Below are positions 1 to 7,259 of a stretch of DNA of 51,461 nt, one piece after another. The translations under genes were made by a program, and so were the position numbers. The stretch's first letter is position 1. Every line of letters begins with the position of its first letter. The notes beneath the pieces were generated by a model that did no database searches, had not been told where the DNA came from, and saw nothing but the letters and a program-made list of their open reading frames with translations. The stretch is from PFJX01 sp964440155 (GTDB lineage Bacteria; Pseudomonadota; Gammaproteobacteria; Burkholderiales; Thiobacillaceae): assembly GCA_964440155.1 (NCBI GenBank), contig CAYTRH010000004.1:1-51461 (forward strand), in the 5' to 3' direction.

Positions 1-1
1 G

Positions 2-322
2 GAAGCGGTGCAGCCCGCTACCGCAACGCGGCCCGCTGCGGCAGTACCGGCAGCTACGCCGGCGTCGCCCGCTACGCCGGCGCAAGCACCGTCGCCAACC
101 GGTGGCAGTGTGCCGCCGCTGTGGCCATTCCTGATGATGGCACCGGCAACCTCTGCGGCGCCGCCGGTATCCGCGCCGCCCGTCGCTTCGCAGCCGGTGC
201 CAGCCGCGCCCGCTGCGACGGCGTCGACGGCGTCGACGGCTCAACCCGCGGAAGCGCCGCTCGATCCGGCATGGTTCCTGCAGATGCTGATGCAGCCGCG
301 TCAGGCGCCTTCCGCTCCGTGA
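2..322 (+). CDS. C-terminal end of a Pro/Ala-rich protein (5' truncated)
   Basis: The reading frame is open to the left edge of the window, so only the last 106 or so codons are present and the start lies outside. The visible part is almost entirely Ala, Pro, Thr, Ser and Val, a low-complexity sequence typical of a disordered linker or tail. It ends in a short, less biased segment containing WFLQML and QPRQAPSAP before TGA at 320-322. No domain can be recognised and I assign no function. It is convergent with the DsrS-like gene, with only 24 bases between the two stops. Confidence 0.5.
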   Translation, partial: EAVQPATATRPAAAVPAATPASPATPAQAPSPTGGSVPPLWPFLMMAPATSAAPPVSAPPVASQPVPAAPAATASTASTAQPAEAPLDPAWFLQMLMQPRQAPSAP

Positions 323-346
323 GCGGCCGCGCGGTTCAAGACCGTA

Positions 347-1399
347 TCAGCCGCGCAGCAGCCGGATGTCCGCCAGCAACGGCGCGACCACCGGTTGGAT
401 CTTGCGGCGCATCAGCGAGCCGATCGCGGTGGAGCGCGCGAAGATCGGCTTGACCCCGGTTTCGTCGCAGGCGGCCAGGCGCGCGACAGCTTCCAGCCGG
501 GCCGCCCAGGGTTGGCAGGTGTCGCACGCCGGGGCGTCAAGCCAGGGTGCATCGCCGGCAAAATAGTGGCCGATGGCGTTGAGCACGCGCGTCACCACTT
601 CCTGCGTCTCCGGTCGTTCCAGAACGTCCTGTGCGGCGGCGAGAAAGGTCTGACCCTGTGCCGACAGCGCCCGCTCCAGTGCCTGCGCCGCGCCATGCCC
701 GGCGGCGAGCGCTTCGGCCAGGGCGGCACGGACGGCGGCATGCTCCGGATGTGCTGCCAGCGGCAGCGGCAGCGCGCCGGCGGCAAGCTCCAGAAACGCC
801 ACGTAGTGGCTGTTGGCGCGCTTGCCCCGCTTCCATACCGCTTCCAGACGGGTCGAGTCGACTGCGCCGGAACGGATCAACACCGCCACGGTGTCCATGA
901 TGGCGACGTGATCGTCCTGCAGGAACGGCAGGTGCTCGACCAGGAAATCGCCCAGCACCGGCCCCATGGTGCCGCGTGCGACCGCCTCGCGACGCAGCAT
1001 CAGGCGGGCGTTCTCGATGGTCGGCATGGCCCACCAGGCATAGCGTGCGAGTTCGTCGCTGAGCGCCGGGGAATGGACCACGGCCAGCACCGCCTCGGGC
1101 TCGCCGGTGAGCAGCAGCTTGCCGAGGTTGAGCCCCTCCACCTGGCCGTGCCGGGTCCAGCGGGTCAGATATACCGGATAGCCGCCCGGCGAGCCGAGCG
1201 CATGGCCGGACAATTGCTCACGCACCAGGCGCAGGTACTTTTCCGCGCGGCAGTTGGGCGACAGTGCAATGCTGGCCTCACCGCGCGCGGTCAACGCGTG
1301 CAGGGTCATGCTCGCCTCGTCCAGGCGCACGGCCTTGAGCTCCTGGGAGAACAGCACCTCCAGGCGGAAACTGTCCTCCGCTGCCAGCGCGTCGTTCAT
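347..1399 (-). CDS. dsrS: DsrS-like protein
   Basis: A soluble protein of about 350 residues with no signal peptide or membrane segment. The segment around LSGHALGSPGGYPVYLTRW, followed by GEPEAVLAVVHSPALSDELA and AWWAMP, resembles what I remember of DsrS, a protein of unknown biochemical role encoded at the end of dsr sulfur-oxidation clusters. The match is from memory, not from a search. I chose the ATG at 1399, preceded by GAGGT; a GTG one codon upstream is also possible. It starts 7 bases after the hemL stop, so it is probably the last gene of the thiD-thiE-hemL operon. No other dsr genes are in the window. Confidence 0.55.
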   Translation of the reverse strand: MNDALAAEDSFRLEVLFSQELKAVRLDEASMTLHALTARGEASIALSPNCRAEKYLRLVREQLSGHALGSPGGYPVYLTRWTRHGQVEGLNLGKLLLTGEPEAVLAVVHSPALSDELARYAWWAMPTIENARLMLRREAVARGTMGPVLGDFLVEHLPFLQDDHVAIMDTVAVLIRSGAVDSTRLEAVWKRGKRANSHYVAFLELAAGALPLPLAAHPEHAAVRAALAEALAAGHGAAQALERALSAQGQTFLAAAQDVLERPETQEVVTRVLNAIGHYFAGDAPWLDAPACDTCQPWAARLEAVARLAACDETGVKPIFARSTAIGSLMRRKIQPVVAPLLADIRLLRG

Positions 1400-1406
1400 C
1401 ACGACC

Positions 1407-2693
1407 TCACGCCGCCAGTTTGTCCAGACAGCGCGCCGCTGCGCTGACCGTGGCGTCGATGTCGGCGTCGCTGTGCGCTGCCGAGACGAAGCCGGCTTCG
1501 AACGCCGACGGCGCCAGATAGACGCCTTCCAGCAGCATCAGGTGGTAGAAGCGGTTGAATGCGTCCTTGTCGCTGGCCATCACTTCGGCATAGCTGCCTG
1601 GCGGCATGGCGCGGAAATAGATGCCGAACATGCCGCCCACCGAGTCGGCGCAGGCGAGCACACCGGCATCGCGCGCGGCGGCGTTGAAGCCGTCGACCAG
1701 GCGACGGGTCCGGGCGGTGAGCGCGTCGAAGAAGCCCGACATGGCGATCTTCTCCAGCGTCTTCAGACCGGCCGCGACCGCCACCGGGTTGCCGGACAGG
1801 GTGCCCGCCTGATACACCGGTCCGAGCGGCGCCAGTTGCTCCATGATGTCGGCGCGGCCGCCGAAGGCGCCTACCGGCAGGCCACCACCGATCACTTTGC
1901 CCAGCGTGGTCAGGTCCGGGCGGATGCCGTACAGCCCCTGCACGCCGCCGAGACCGACGCGGAAGCCGGTCATCACCTCGTCGAAGATCAGCACGGCGCC
2001 GTGGCGGGTGCACAGCGCGCGCAGCGCTTCCAGGAAGCCGGGGCGCGGCTTGATCAGGTTCATGTTGCCAGCCACCGGCTCGACGATGACGCAGGCGATC
2101 TCATCGCCCTTCTCGGCGAACAGGCGTTCGATCTGATCGATGTCGTTGTAATCCAGCACCAGCGTGTGGCCGGAACAGTCGGCCGGAACGCCGGCGGAAC
2201 TGGGTTGACCGAAGGTGAGCAGGCCGGAGCCGGCTTTGACCAGCAGACTGTCGGCGTGGCCGTGGTAGCAGCCCTCGAACTTGACCAGGGTGGTACGACC
2301 GGTGAAGCCGCGCGCCAGGCGGATGGCGCTCATCGTCGCCTCCGTGCCGGACGACACCAGGCGCACCTTCTCAAGGCTGGGCATCAGTTCGACCAGACGT
2401 CGCGCCATGTGCAGTTCCAGCTCGGTCGGGGCACCGAACGACAGGCCCAACGCCGCCGTATCGCATACCGCGCGCACCACGTCGGCGTCGGCGTGGCCCA
2501 GGATCAGCGGTCCCCAGGAGCCGACGTAGTCGAGATAGATCCTGCCGTCGGCATCCCAGACGCGGCTGCCCTCGCCCTTGCTGAAGAAGCGCGGCGTGCC
2601 GCCGACCGAGCGGAACGCGCGCACCGGCGAGTTGACGCCGCCGGGGATGAGGTTGCGGGAGAGTTCGAACAGCTCGTCGTTGCGGGAGGTCAT
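1407..2693 (-). CDS. hemL: Glutamate-1-semialdehyde 2,1-aminomutase
   Basis: A PLP-dependent class III aminotransferase-fold enzyme that converts glutamate-1-semialdehyde to 5-aminolevulinate, the committed C5-route step of tetrapyrrole synthesis. The 428-residue length is normal for the family. Visible landmarks are NLIPGGVNSPVRAF at the N terminus, the PLP-site FDEVMTGFR, and the Schiff-base lysine Lys266 in TLGKVIGGGLPVGAFGG. The open frame extends about 280 bases further upstream, but that stretch lies inside thiE. I therefore chose the ATG at 2693, which overlaps the thiE stop as ATGA and gives the usual family N terminus. HemB, the next enzyme of the pathway, is encoded separately at 41968-42969. 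Confidence 0.97.
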   Translation of the reverse strand: MTSRNDELFELSRNLIPGGVNSPVRAFRSVGGTPRFFSKGEGSRVWDADGRIYLDYVGSWGPLILGHADADVVRAVCDTAALGLSFGAPTELELHMARRLVELMPSLEKVRLVSSGTEATMSAIRLARGFTGRTTLVKFEGCYHGHADSLLVKAGSGLLTFGQPSSAGVPADCSGHTLVLDYNDIDQIERLFAEKGDEIACVIVEPVAGNMNLIKPRPGFLEALRALCTRHGAVLIFDEVMTGFRVGLGGVQGLYGIRPDLTTLGKVIGGGLPVGAFGGRADIMEQLAPLGPVYQAGTLSGNPVAVAAGLKTLEKIAMSGFFDALTARTRRLVDGFNAAARDAGVLACADSVGGMFGIYFRAMPPGSYAEVMASDKDAFNRFYHLMLLEGVYLAPSAFEAGFVSAAHSDADIDATVSAAARCLDKLAA

Positions 2694-3349
2694 GCGTTTT
2701 CCTCGAAAAGTTGCACGAATCGGCGCGCCGCCCGGTAGGCATCGTCGGCGTCGTAGAGTGCGGAAATCACCGCCAGCAGGTCGGCGCCGGCCTCGATCAA
2801 CGCCGGCGCGCGCGCCGGCGTGATGCCGCCGATGGCGCACAGCGGCAGGCCGGTTGCCGCCTTTGCCGCCCCGAGCAGTGTGGCTTGCGCGCGCGGCGCG
2901 CCGGGCTTGCTGGTCGACGCGAAAAAACTGCCGAAGGCCAGGTAATCGGCCCCGGCCGCTGCCGCCGCGCACGCACGCTCGATATCCTGATAGCAGCTGG
3001 CACCGAGCATTCTAGCGGGCACGCCGGGCGCCTGCCCATGGCTGGGCTGGGCCGCATCGAGCCGCGCCCGTGCTTGACCGAGGTCGCCATCATCGGCACC
3101 GAGATGGACGCCATCGGCTTCGCAGGCCAGCGCCAGATCGACCGAGTCGTTGATGATCAGCAGGGCGTCATGGCGCCGCGTCAGCGCCCGCAAGGCCGTG
3201 GCCTGCGCGCTGCGCAGCATCGCGTCGGCATGCTTGTGACGGTATTGCAGCAGGCGGCAGCCGGCTTCCAGGATGCGCGCCGTGACATCGAGCAGGCGCC
3301 GGGTGTCGTCCCAGTCCGGCGTCACCGCGTACAGGCCGCGGCGGATCAT
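2690..3349 (-). CDS. thiE: Thiamine-phosphate synthase
   Basis: Condenses hydroxymethylpyrimidine diphosphate with thiazole phosphate to make thiamine phosphate in the cytoplasm. The 219 residues cover a complete TIM-barrel ThiE: GLYAVTP at the N terminus, LLQYRHK and LLIINDSVDLALACEADGVHLG in the middle, then YLAFGSFFASTSKPGA and LCAIGGITP, the phosphate- and pyrimidine-binding loops. The start is the ATG at 3349, which overlaps the thiD stop by four bases. Its own stop overlaps the hemL start by four. The thiD-thiE-hemL chain should therefore be translationally coupled, and ThiD supplies the substrate. Confidence 0.95.
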   Translation of the reverse strand: MIRRGLYAVTPDWDDTRRLLDVTARILEAGCRLLQYRHKHADAMLRSAQATALRALTRRHDALLIINDSVDLALACEADGVHLGADDGDLGQARARLDAAQPSHGQAPGVPARMLGASCYQDIERACAAAAAGADYLAFGSFFASTSKPGAPRAQATLLGAAKAATGLPLCAIGGITPARAPALIEAGADLLAVISALYDADDAYRAARRFVQLFEENA

Positions 3350-4191
3350 GAGCTGTCGTCGCCGTCGTCGCCACGGACCCAATACAGCCGATCGGGAATG
3401 TACTGGCCCATGCCGGGACGATAGGCGTGGACCAGTGCCTGATAGGTGTAGTCTTGCGCCTCGCGCGCGGCTTCGGCCACGTCCTGGCCCAGCGCCAGGA
3501 ATCCGGCCAGAGCCGCCGCCAGGGTGCAGCCCGAACCGTGGTAGCTGCCGGGCAGCCGGTCCCACTGCAAGCGATGTACCACGCCGCGGCTGTTGTACAG
3601 GGTGTTGGCGACGCGCGCGCCCTGTTCGTGCGCGCCGGTGATCAACACGTATTCGCAGCCCAGATCGAGCAGGCGGCGTGCGCATTCGGTCAGTGCCGGG
3701 TCATCGCCCTCGGTGTCGACCTCCTCGGCCAGACGGCGCGCTTCGATACTGTTGGGCGTCAGCACCGTGGTTTGCGGCAGCAACAGGTCGCGCAGCGCCG
3801 CGATCAATTCCTCATTGGCCAGGGCGTCGCCCCGACCGGAGGCGAGCACCGGATCCAATATCAGCGGGATGTCGGGATAGTCGGCGATCACTTCGGCAAT
3901 CGCCGTGACCGCCTCGACGCTGCCGAGCATGCCCAGCTTGATCGCCGCCACCGGCATGTCCTCCAGCACGCCGCGCGCCTGATCGGCGATCCACTCGGCG
4001 TCGATCGGCAGGAAATCGTCCACACCGATGGTGTCCTGCACCGTGATCGCGGTGACCACGCTCAGCGCGTGGCAACCCAGACTCGCCAGCGTCAACACGT
4101 CCGCCTGCATGCCGGCGCCGCCGGTGGGATCGGTGCCGGAGAACACCAGCACGGCCGGTGGCGACGGGCGGCGGGAAGGCGGTGTGGACAT
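3346..4191 (-). CDS. thiD: Hydroxymethylpyrimidine/phosphomethylpyrimidine kinase
   Basis: A ribokinase-fold kinase that phosphorylates HMP and HMP-phosphate to the diphosphate used by ThiE. It shows the typical N terminus VFSGTDPTGGAGMQAD, the ITVQDT segment, LDPVLASGRGD, TPNSIEA and the C-terminal catalytic region LPGSYHGSGCTLAAALAG, where an aspartate or similar general base sits before the GSGCTL anion hole. I prefer the ATG at 4191, giving 281 residues; an ATG at 4236 would add 15 non-conserved residues. It heads the minus-strand thiamine/heme operon and is divergent from the rubredoxin gene, with a short shared intergenic region of about 80 bases. Confidence 0.94.
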   Translation of the reverse strand: MSTPPSRRPSPPAVLVFSGTDPTGGAGMQADVLTLASLGCHALSVVTAITVQDTIGVDDFLPIDAEWIADQARGVLEDMPVAAIKLGMLGSVEAVTAIAEVIADYPDIPLILDPVLASGRGDALANEELIAALRDLLLPQTTVLTPNSIEARRLAEEVDTEGDDPALTECARRLLDLGCEYVLITGAHEQGARVANTLYNSRGVVHRLQWDRLPGSYHGSGCTLAAALAGFLALGQDVAEAAREAQDYTYQALVHAYRPGMGQYIPDRLYWVRGDDGDDSS

Positions 4192-4271
4192 GGCGGAGGG
4201 CTGGCCGGGGCGACGTTGCAGCGTCGGAAACGGCATATTATTACACCGGTGCGACGTGACCCGGAGGTAGT

Positions 4272-4442
4272 GTGGCTGGAGAGACCTGGATGTGCGTGGT
4301 GTGCGGATTTCTGTACGAAGAGGCCAAAGGACGGCCGGAAGACGGCATCCCGCCCGGAACCCCGTGGCAAGACGTGCCGGTCAACTGGACGTGTCCGGAA
4401 TGCGGTGCGCGCAAGGAGGATTTCGAACGGTTGGGTGGATGA
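4272..4442 (+). CDS. rubA: Rubredoxin
   Basis: A 56-residue iron electron carrier, short enough to be missed by ORF cut-offs. It has both CxxC iron-binding pairs: Cys8-x2-Cys11 in MCVVCGFLYEE and Cys41-x2-Cys44 in WTCPECGARKEDFE. The PEDGIPPGTPW loop characteristic of rubredoxins lies between them. I chose the GTG at 4272 because GGAGG sits at 4263-4267 and it gives the usual short leader ending in W-M-C. An ATG at 4290 would start directly at the metal site. It is divergent from thiD, a common proteobacterial arrangement. Confidence 0.93.
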   Translation: MAGETWMCVVCGFLYEEAKGRPEDGIPPGTPWQDVPVNWTCPECGARKEDFERLGG

Positions 4443-4449
4443 TCCCTGC

Positions 4450-4480
4450 GGAAACAGGCTCTAAAGCCTGCCGCGTTTCC
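4450..4480 (+). terminator. Hairpin downstream of rubredoxin, weak terminator candidate
   Basis: Nested inverted repeats: GGAAAC (4450-4455) pairs with GTTTCC (4475-4480), enclosing CAGGCT/AGCCTG around a CTAA loop. It begins 7 bases after the rubredoxin stop. There is no U-tract after it, so a Rho-independent terminator is not established; it could stabilise the 3' end. The rest of the 4443-4707 gap shows no gene. Confidence 0.35.
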
Positions 4481-4707
4481 GGCCGTTATGGCGCCGAGCG
4501 CGCGGGCGTGAAACAATGCGCGCGGAATGCCGCCCACCGTCAGCCACGACGGGGCATGGCACGCGAAGGGGATGTGGAAATCAAGGGGAAGCGGAGATGG
4601 ACCACGATGGTCGGACCGGCGTTCGCGTTTCGGTCGGGCCGGAGCGCAGCGCTGCGAGTCTCGCCCGTCGGTGGTCCGGGCCCAACTGAACTTTGAGGAG
4701 ACCCGAC

Positions 4708-5886
4708 ATGCGCAGTGTCTTGATATTGTTGTTGTGCCTGTTTTCCTGGGGTGCCCAGGCGCGCGACGCGCTGGTGCTGAACGTGACGCTGGATTACGAC
4801 CAGGAACACAACCAGGTGATCACCCAGGCGCTGTTCCGCGATCTCGCCAAGTACCTCGAGCAGGAAGTGGGCAGGCCGGTGCGCCTGATCATGTCGCAAA
4901 ACGCCGAGCGCGTGGGCGAGCGCATCCGCACCGCGTCGTTCGATCTGGTGCTGGCGCCCGGGCAGTTGATCGGCCTGGCTGCGCGTTATGGCTACACGCC
5001 GGTGGCCAGGACCGAGGAGCAGGCGCGGGTACAGCTATTGGCGCGCAAGGACAGGGCGCCCGGCGATCTCATGGCCGCACGCGGTCTGCGCGTGGCGCTG
5101 CCGCACCGCGAGTCCCTGGTCAGCTACCTGTTCAACGGCGAGTTGAACGCGCGCGGTCTGTCGCCCGCCAGCCATTTCCGTCAGGTGCAATACCTCAATC
5201 GCTACGGCGCCGTGCTCTACGCCATGGAGATCGGCCAGGCCGAGCTGATTGCTGTGAAGGAGAGTGCGGCACGCGACTGGTTGCGGCGCAACAAGGACAT
5301 CGCCGTGGTCGGCACGCTGCACGACGTGCCGGCCGCCGGCGTCGCCGTCAACGACAAGCTGGACGATGCCACCCGAACGCGCGTGCGCGTGGCCTTCACC
5401 CGTCTGGACAAGGCCCTGGAGGGGCGGCTGGCGCGCGCCGGCATCGGCACCTTCATACCCGCCGACCATGCCGATTTCGAGTTCGTGTCCACGCGCGGTT
5501 TCTACACGCCGGAGGTGCTGCCCGGCGGCACCATCGTCACCGCCGAGCAGGTCAAGAAACTGCTCGAACAAGGCGCCAAACTGTATGACGTGCGGCCGCA
5601 GGCGCATTATCGCGAGGCGCACATCCCCGGTGCCATCAACGTCACCTACCACATGAACAGCGCGAAGGAAATCGACTACGACGACAGCGTCGATCAATTC
5701 GATCTGACCAAGTTGCCGGCCGACAAGAACGCGCCGATCATTCTGCAATGCAATGGTGCGGAATGCTGGTACAGCTACAAGGCATCGCGCTATCTGATCA
5801 AGCATGGTTACAAGAAGGTGCACTGGTTCCGCACCGGTCTGCCGGCCTGGCGCGGCGCGGGCTACCCTGTGCAGCGCGGTTCGTGA
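4708..5886 (+). CDS. PhnD-like periplasmic binding protein fused to a rhodanese domain
   Basis: A two-domain exported protein of 392 residues. A hydrophobic leader (VLILLLCLFSWGAQA) precedes a type-2 periplasmic-binding fold of the PhnD/phosphonate class, residues about 20-260. It contains QNAERVGERIRTASFDLVLAPG and the switch to the second lobe. The last 120 residues form a rhodanese domain: LYDVRPQAHYREAHIPGAINV, then ILQCNGAECWYSYKASRYL, where the first Cys sits at the active-loop position, and a final HWFRTGLPAW. The start at 4708 has GAGGAG seven bases upstream. It lies 27 bases before pilG and may be co-transcribed with the chemosensory operon. The ligand is unknown; a persulfide or sulfur-compound sensor is conjecture. 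Confidence 0.8.
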   Translation: MRSVLILLLCLFSWGAQARDALVLNVTLDYDQEHNQVITQALFRDLAKYLEQEVGRPVRLIMSQNAERVGERIRTASFDLVLAPGQLIGLAARYGYTPVARTEEQARVQLLARKDRAPGDLMAARGLRVALPHRESLVSYLFNGELNARGLSPASHFRQVQYLNRYGAVLYAMEIGQAELIAVKESAARDWLRRNKDIAVVGTLHDVPAAGVAVNDKLDDATRTRVRVAFTRLDKALEGRLARAGIGTFIPADHADFEFVSTRGFYTPEVLPGGTIVTAEQVKKLLEQGAKLYDVRPQAHYREAHIPGAINVTYHMNSAKEIDYDDSVDQFDLTKLPADKNAPIILQCNGAECWYSYKASRYLIKHGYKKVHWFRTGLPAWRGAGYPVQRGS

Positions 5887-5913
5887 CGCGCAGCCGAATT
5901 TTCAGGAGGACAT

Positions 5914-6309
5914 GTGGAAGAAGCCGATGACTTGACCGGCACCAAGGTGATGGTGATCGATGACAGCAACACCATCCGCCGCAGCGCCGAGATTTTCCTG
6001 CTGAAGACCGGCTGCGAGGTGATTCTGGCCGAGGATGGCTTCGATGCCTTGGCGAAGATCGCCGACCACCATCCCGAGGTGATCTTCGTCGACATCATGA
6101 TGCCCCGCCTGGACGGTTACCAGACCTGCGCGCTGATCAAGAAGAACCCGCGCCTGCGTGATACACCGGTGATCATGCTATCGAGCAAGGACGGCCTGTT
6201 CGACCGGGCGCGCGGTCGTCTGGTCGGTTCCGACGAATACCTGACCAAACCCTTCACCAAGGATTCGCTGCTGGACGCGGTGCGACGTCACCGGCGCAAG
6301 CGCGGCTGA
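5914..6309 (+). CDS. pilG: PilG-type response regulator, twitching-motility chemosensory system
   Basis: A single receiver domain of 131 residues with no output domain. The acidic pair Asp16/Asp17, phospho-acceptor Asp60 in VFVDIMMPRLDG, a switch serine in MLSSKDG and the conserved lysine in YLTKPF are all present. In Pseudomonas, PilG accepts phosphate from ChpA and promotes type IV pilus extension. Gene order with pilH, pilI, pilJ and chpA supports that identity. The start is a GTG at 5914 after AGGAGGA; the spacing is short, and an ATG two bases upstream is out of frame. Confidence 0.9.
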   Translation: MEEADDLTGTKVMVIDDSNTIRRSAEIFLLKTGCEVILAEDGFDALAKIADHHPEVIFVDIMMPRLDGYQTCALIKKNPRLRDTPVIMLSSKDGLFDRARGRLVGSDEYLTKPFTKDSLLDAVRRHRRKRG

Positions 6310-6332
6310 TTCAGGGAGCGAGAGCACGCATC

Positions 6333-6701
6333 ATGCCGATCCGCACGATACTGGTGGTCGACGACTCGCCGACCGAGCGCTTCTTTCTCACCGACCTGTT
6401 GCGTAAGCAGGGTTACGACGTGCTCACCGCGGAAAGCGGCGAGCAGGGCGTGGCGGTGGCGAAAAGCGAGAAACCCGATCTGATTTTGATGGACGTGGTC
6501 ATGCCGGGACTGAACGGCTTTCAGGCCACGCGCCAGCTCACGCGCAATCCGGAGACCCACTCCATACCCGTGATCATGTGTACCACCAAGGGCCAGGAAA
6601 CCGACCGTGTCTGGGGCTTGCGCCAGGGTGCGGTCGATTACCTGGTGAAACCCGTGGCGGTCCAGGAGCTGATCACCAAGATCCGGGCACTGGGCGGATG
6701 A
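6333..6701 (+). CDS. pilH: PilH-type response regulator
   Basis: A 122-residue stand-alone receiver: Asp10/Asp11 in VVDDSPTER, phospho-acceptor Asp54 in LILMDVVMPGLNGFQATRQL, Thr in MCTTKGQETD and the lysine in YLVKPVAV. The TERFFL and KGQETDRVWG segments are those of PilH rather than CheY. PilH is thought to act as the counterpart to PilG, favouring retraction or serving as a phosphate sink. It starts 23 bases after pilG, and its TGA overlaps the pilI ATG. Confidence 0.9.
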   Translation: MPIRTILVVDDSPTERFFLTDLLRKQGYDVLTAESGEQGVAVAKSEKPDLILMDVVMPGLNGFQATRQLTRNPETHSIPVIMCTTKGQETDRVWGLRQGAVDYLVKPVAVQELITKIRALGG

Positions 6702-7216
6702 GCGAACAGACCAGCGAAAGTCTGCGCGATTTCCAGGCGCGTCTGGCCGCCCGCCTGCGCGACGCGCAGGCGGGCGCCGGCGCCACATCCAAGCTCGGCT
6801 TCATCGCCGGCGGCCGCACCTGGCTGGTGCGGCTGGATCAGATCAACGAGGTGGTGACGGTGCCGGACCTGGCCGAGGTGCCCTGGGCCAAGCCGTGGTT
6901 TGCCGGGGTGGCCAGCGTGCGCGGCGCACTGTACGGCTGCGTCGACCTGGCTGCCTACCTGGGGCTGGCCGAGCCCCTGGCGCGCGGCGAGAGCCGCTTG
7001 CTGTTGGCCCATCCCCGTTACGGCATCAATGTCGCGCTGCGCATCGAGCGTGCGCTGGGCCTGCGCGCCATTGCCGACCTCGCCGAGGAACCGGCGGATG
7101 GGCCGGCGCCCGTGTGGCAGAGCGGTCACTGGCGCGATTCGAGCGGGCAGATCTGGACCGAACTGGATGTGGAAACCCTGGTGACCGCGCCTGAGTTCCT
7201 GGAGGCCGGGGTATGA
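6698..7216 (+). CDS. pilI: PilI, CheW-like adaptor of the Chp system
   Basis: A 172-residue CheW-domain protein that should couple the PilJ receptor to the ChpA kinase at the cytoplasmic membrane. The CheW fold begins at LGFIAGGRTWLVRLDQINEVV and continues through WFAGVASVRGALYGCVDLAAYLG, the region that contacts receptor tips. The ATG at 6698 overlaps the pilH stop (ATGA), so the two are probably translationally coupled. A 16-codon open frame overlapping its stop at 7213-7263 looks like chance. Confidence 0.88.
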   Translation: MSEQTSESLRDFQARLAARLRDAQAGAGATSKLGFIAGGRTWLVRLDQINEVVTVPDLAEVPWAKPWFAGVASVRGALYGCVDLAAYLGLAEPLARGESRLLLAHPRYGINVALRIERALGLRAIADLAEEPADGPAPVWQSGHWRDSSGQIWTELDVETLVTAPEFLEAGV

Positions 7217-7259
7217 AGCCAAACGTGCACCGCGTGGGTGAACTGAAGGGGAGCATGAA

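Noticed and set aside
395..1447. 350-residue plus-strand ORF opposite the DsrS-like gene
   Set aside because: Composition is typical of a high-GC antisense shadow, there is no motif, and the opposite strand holds a coherent protein.
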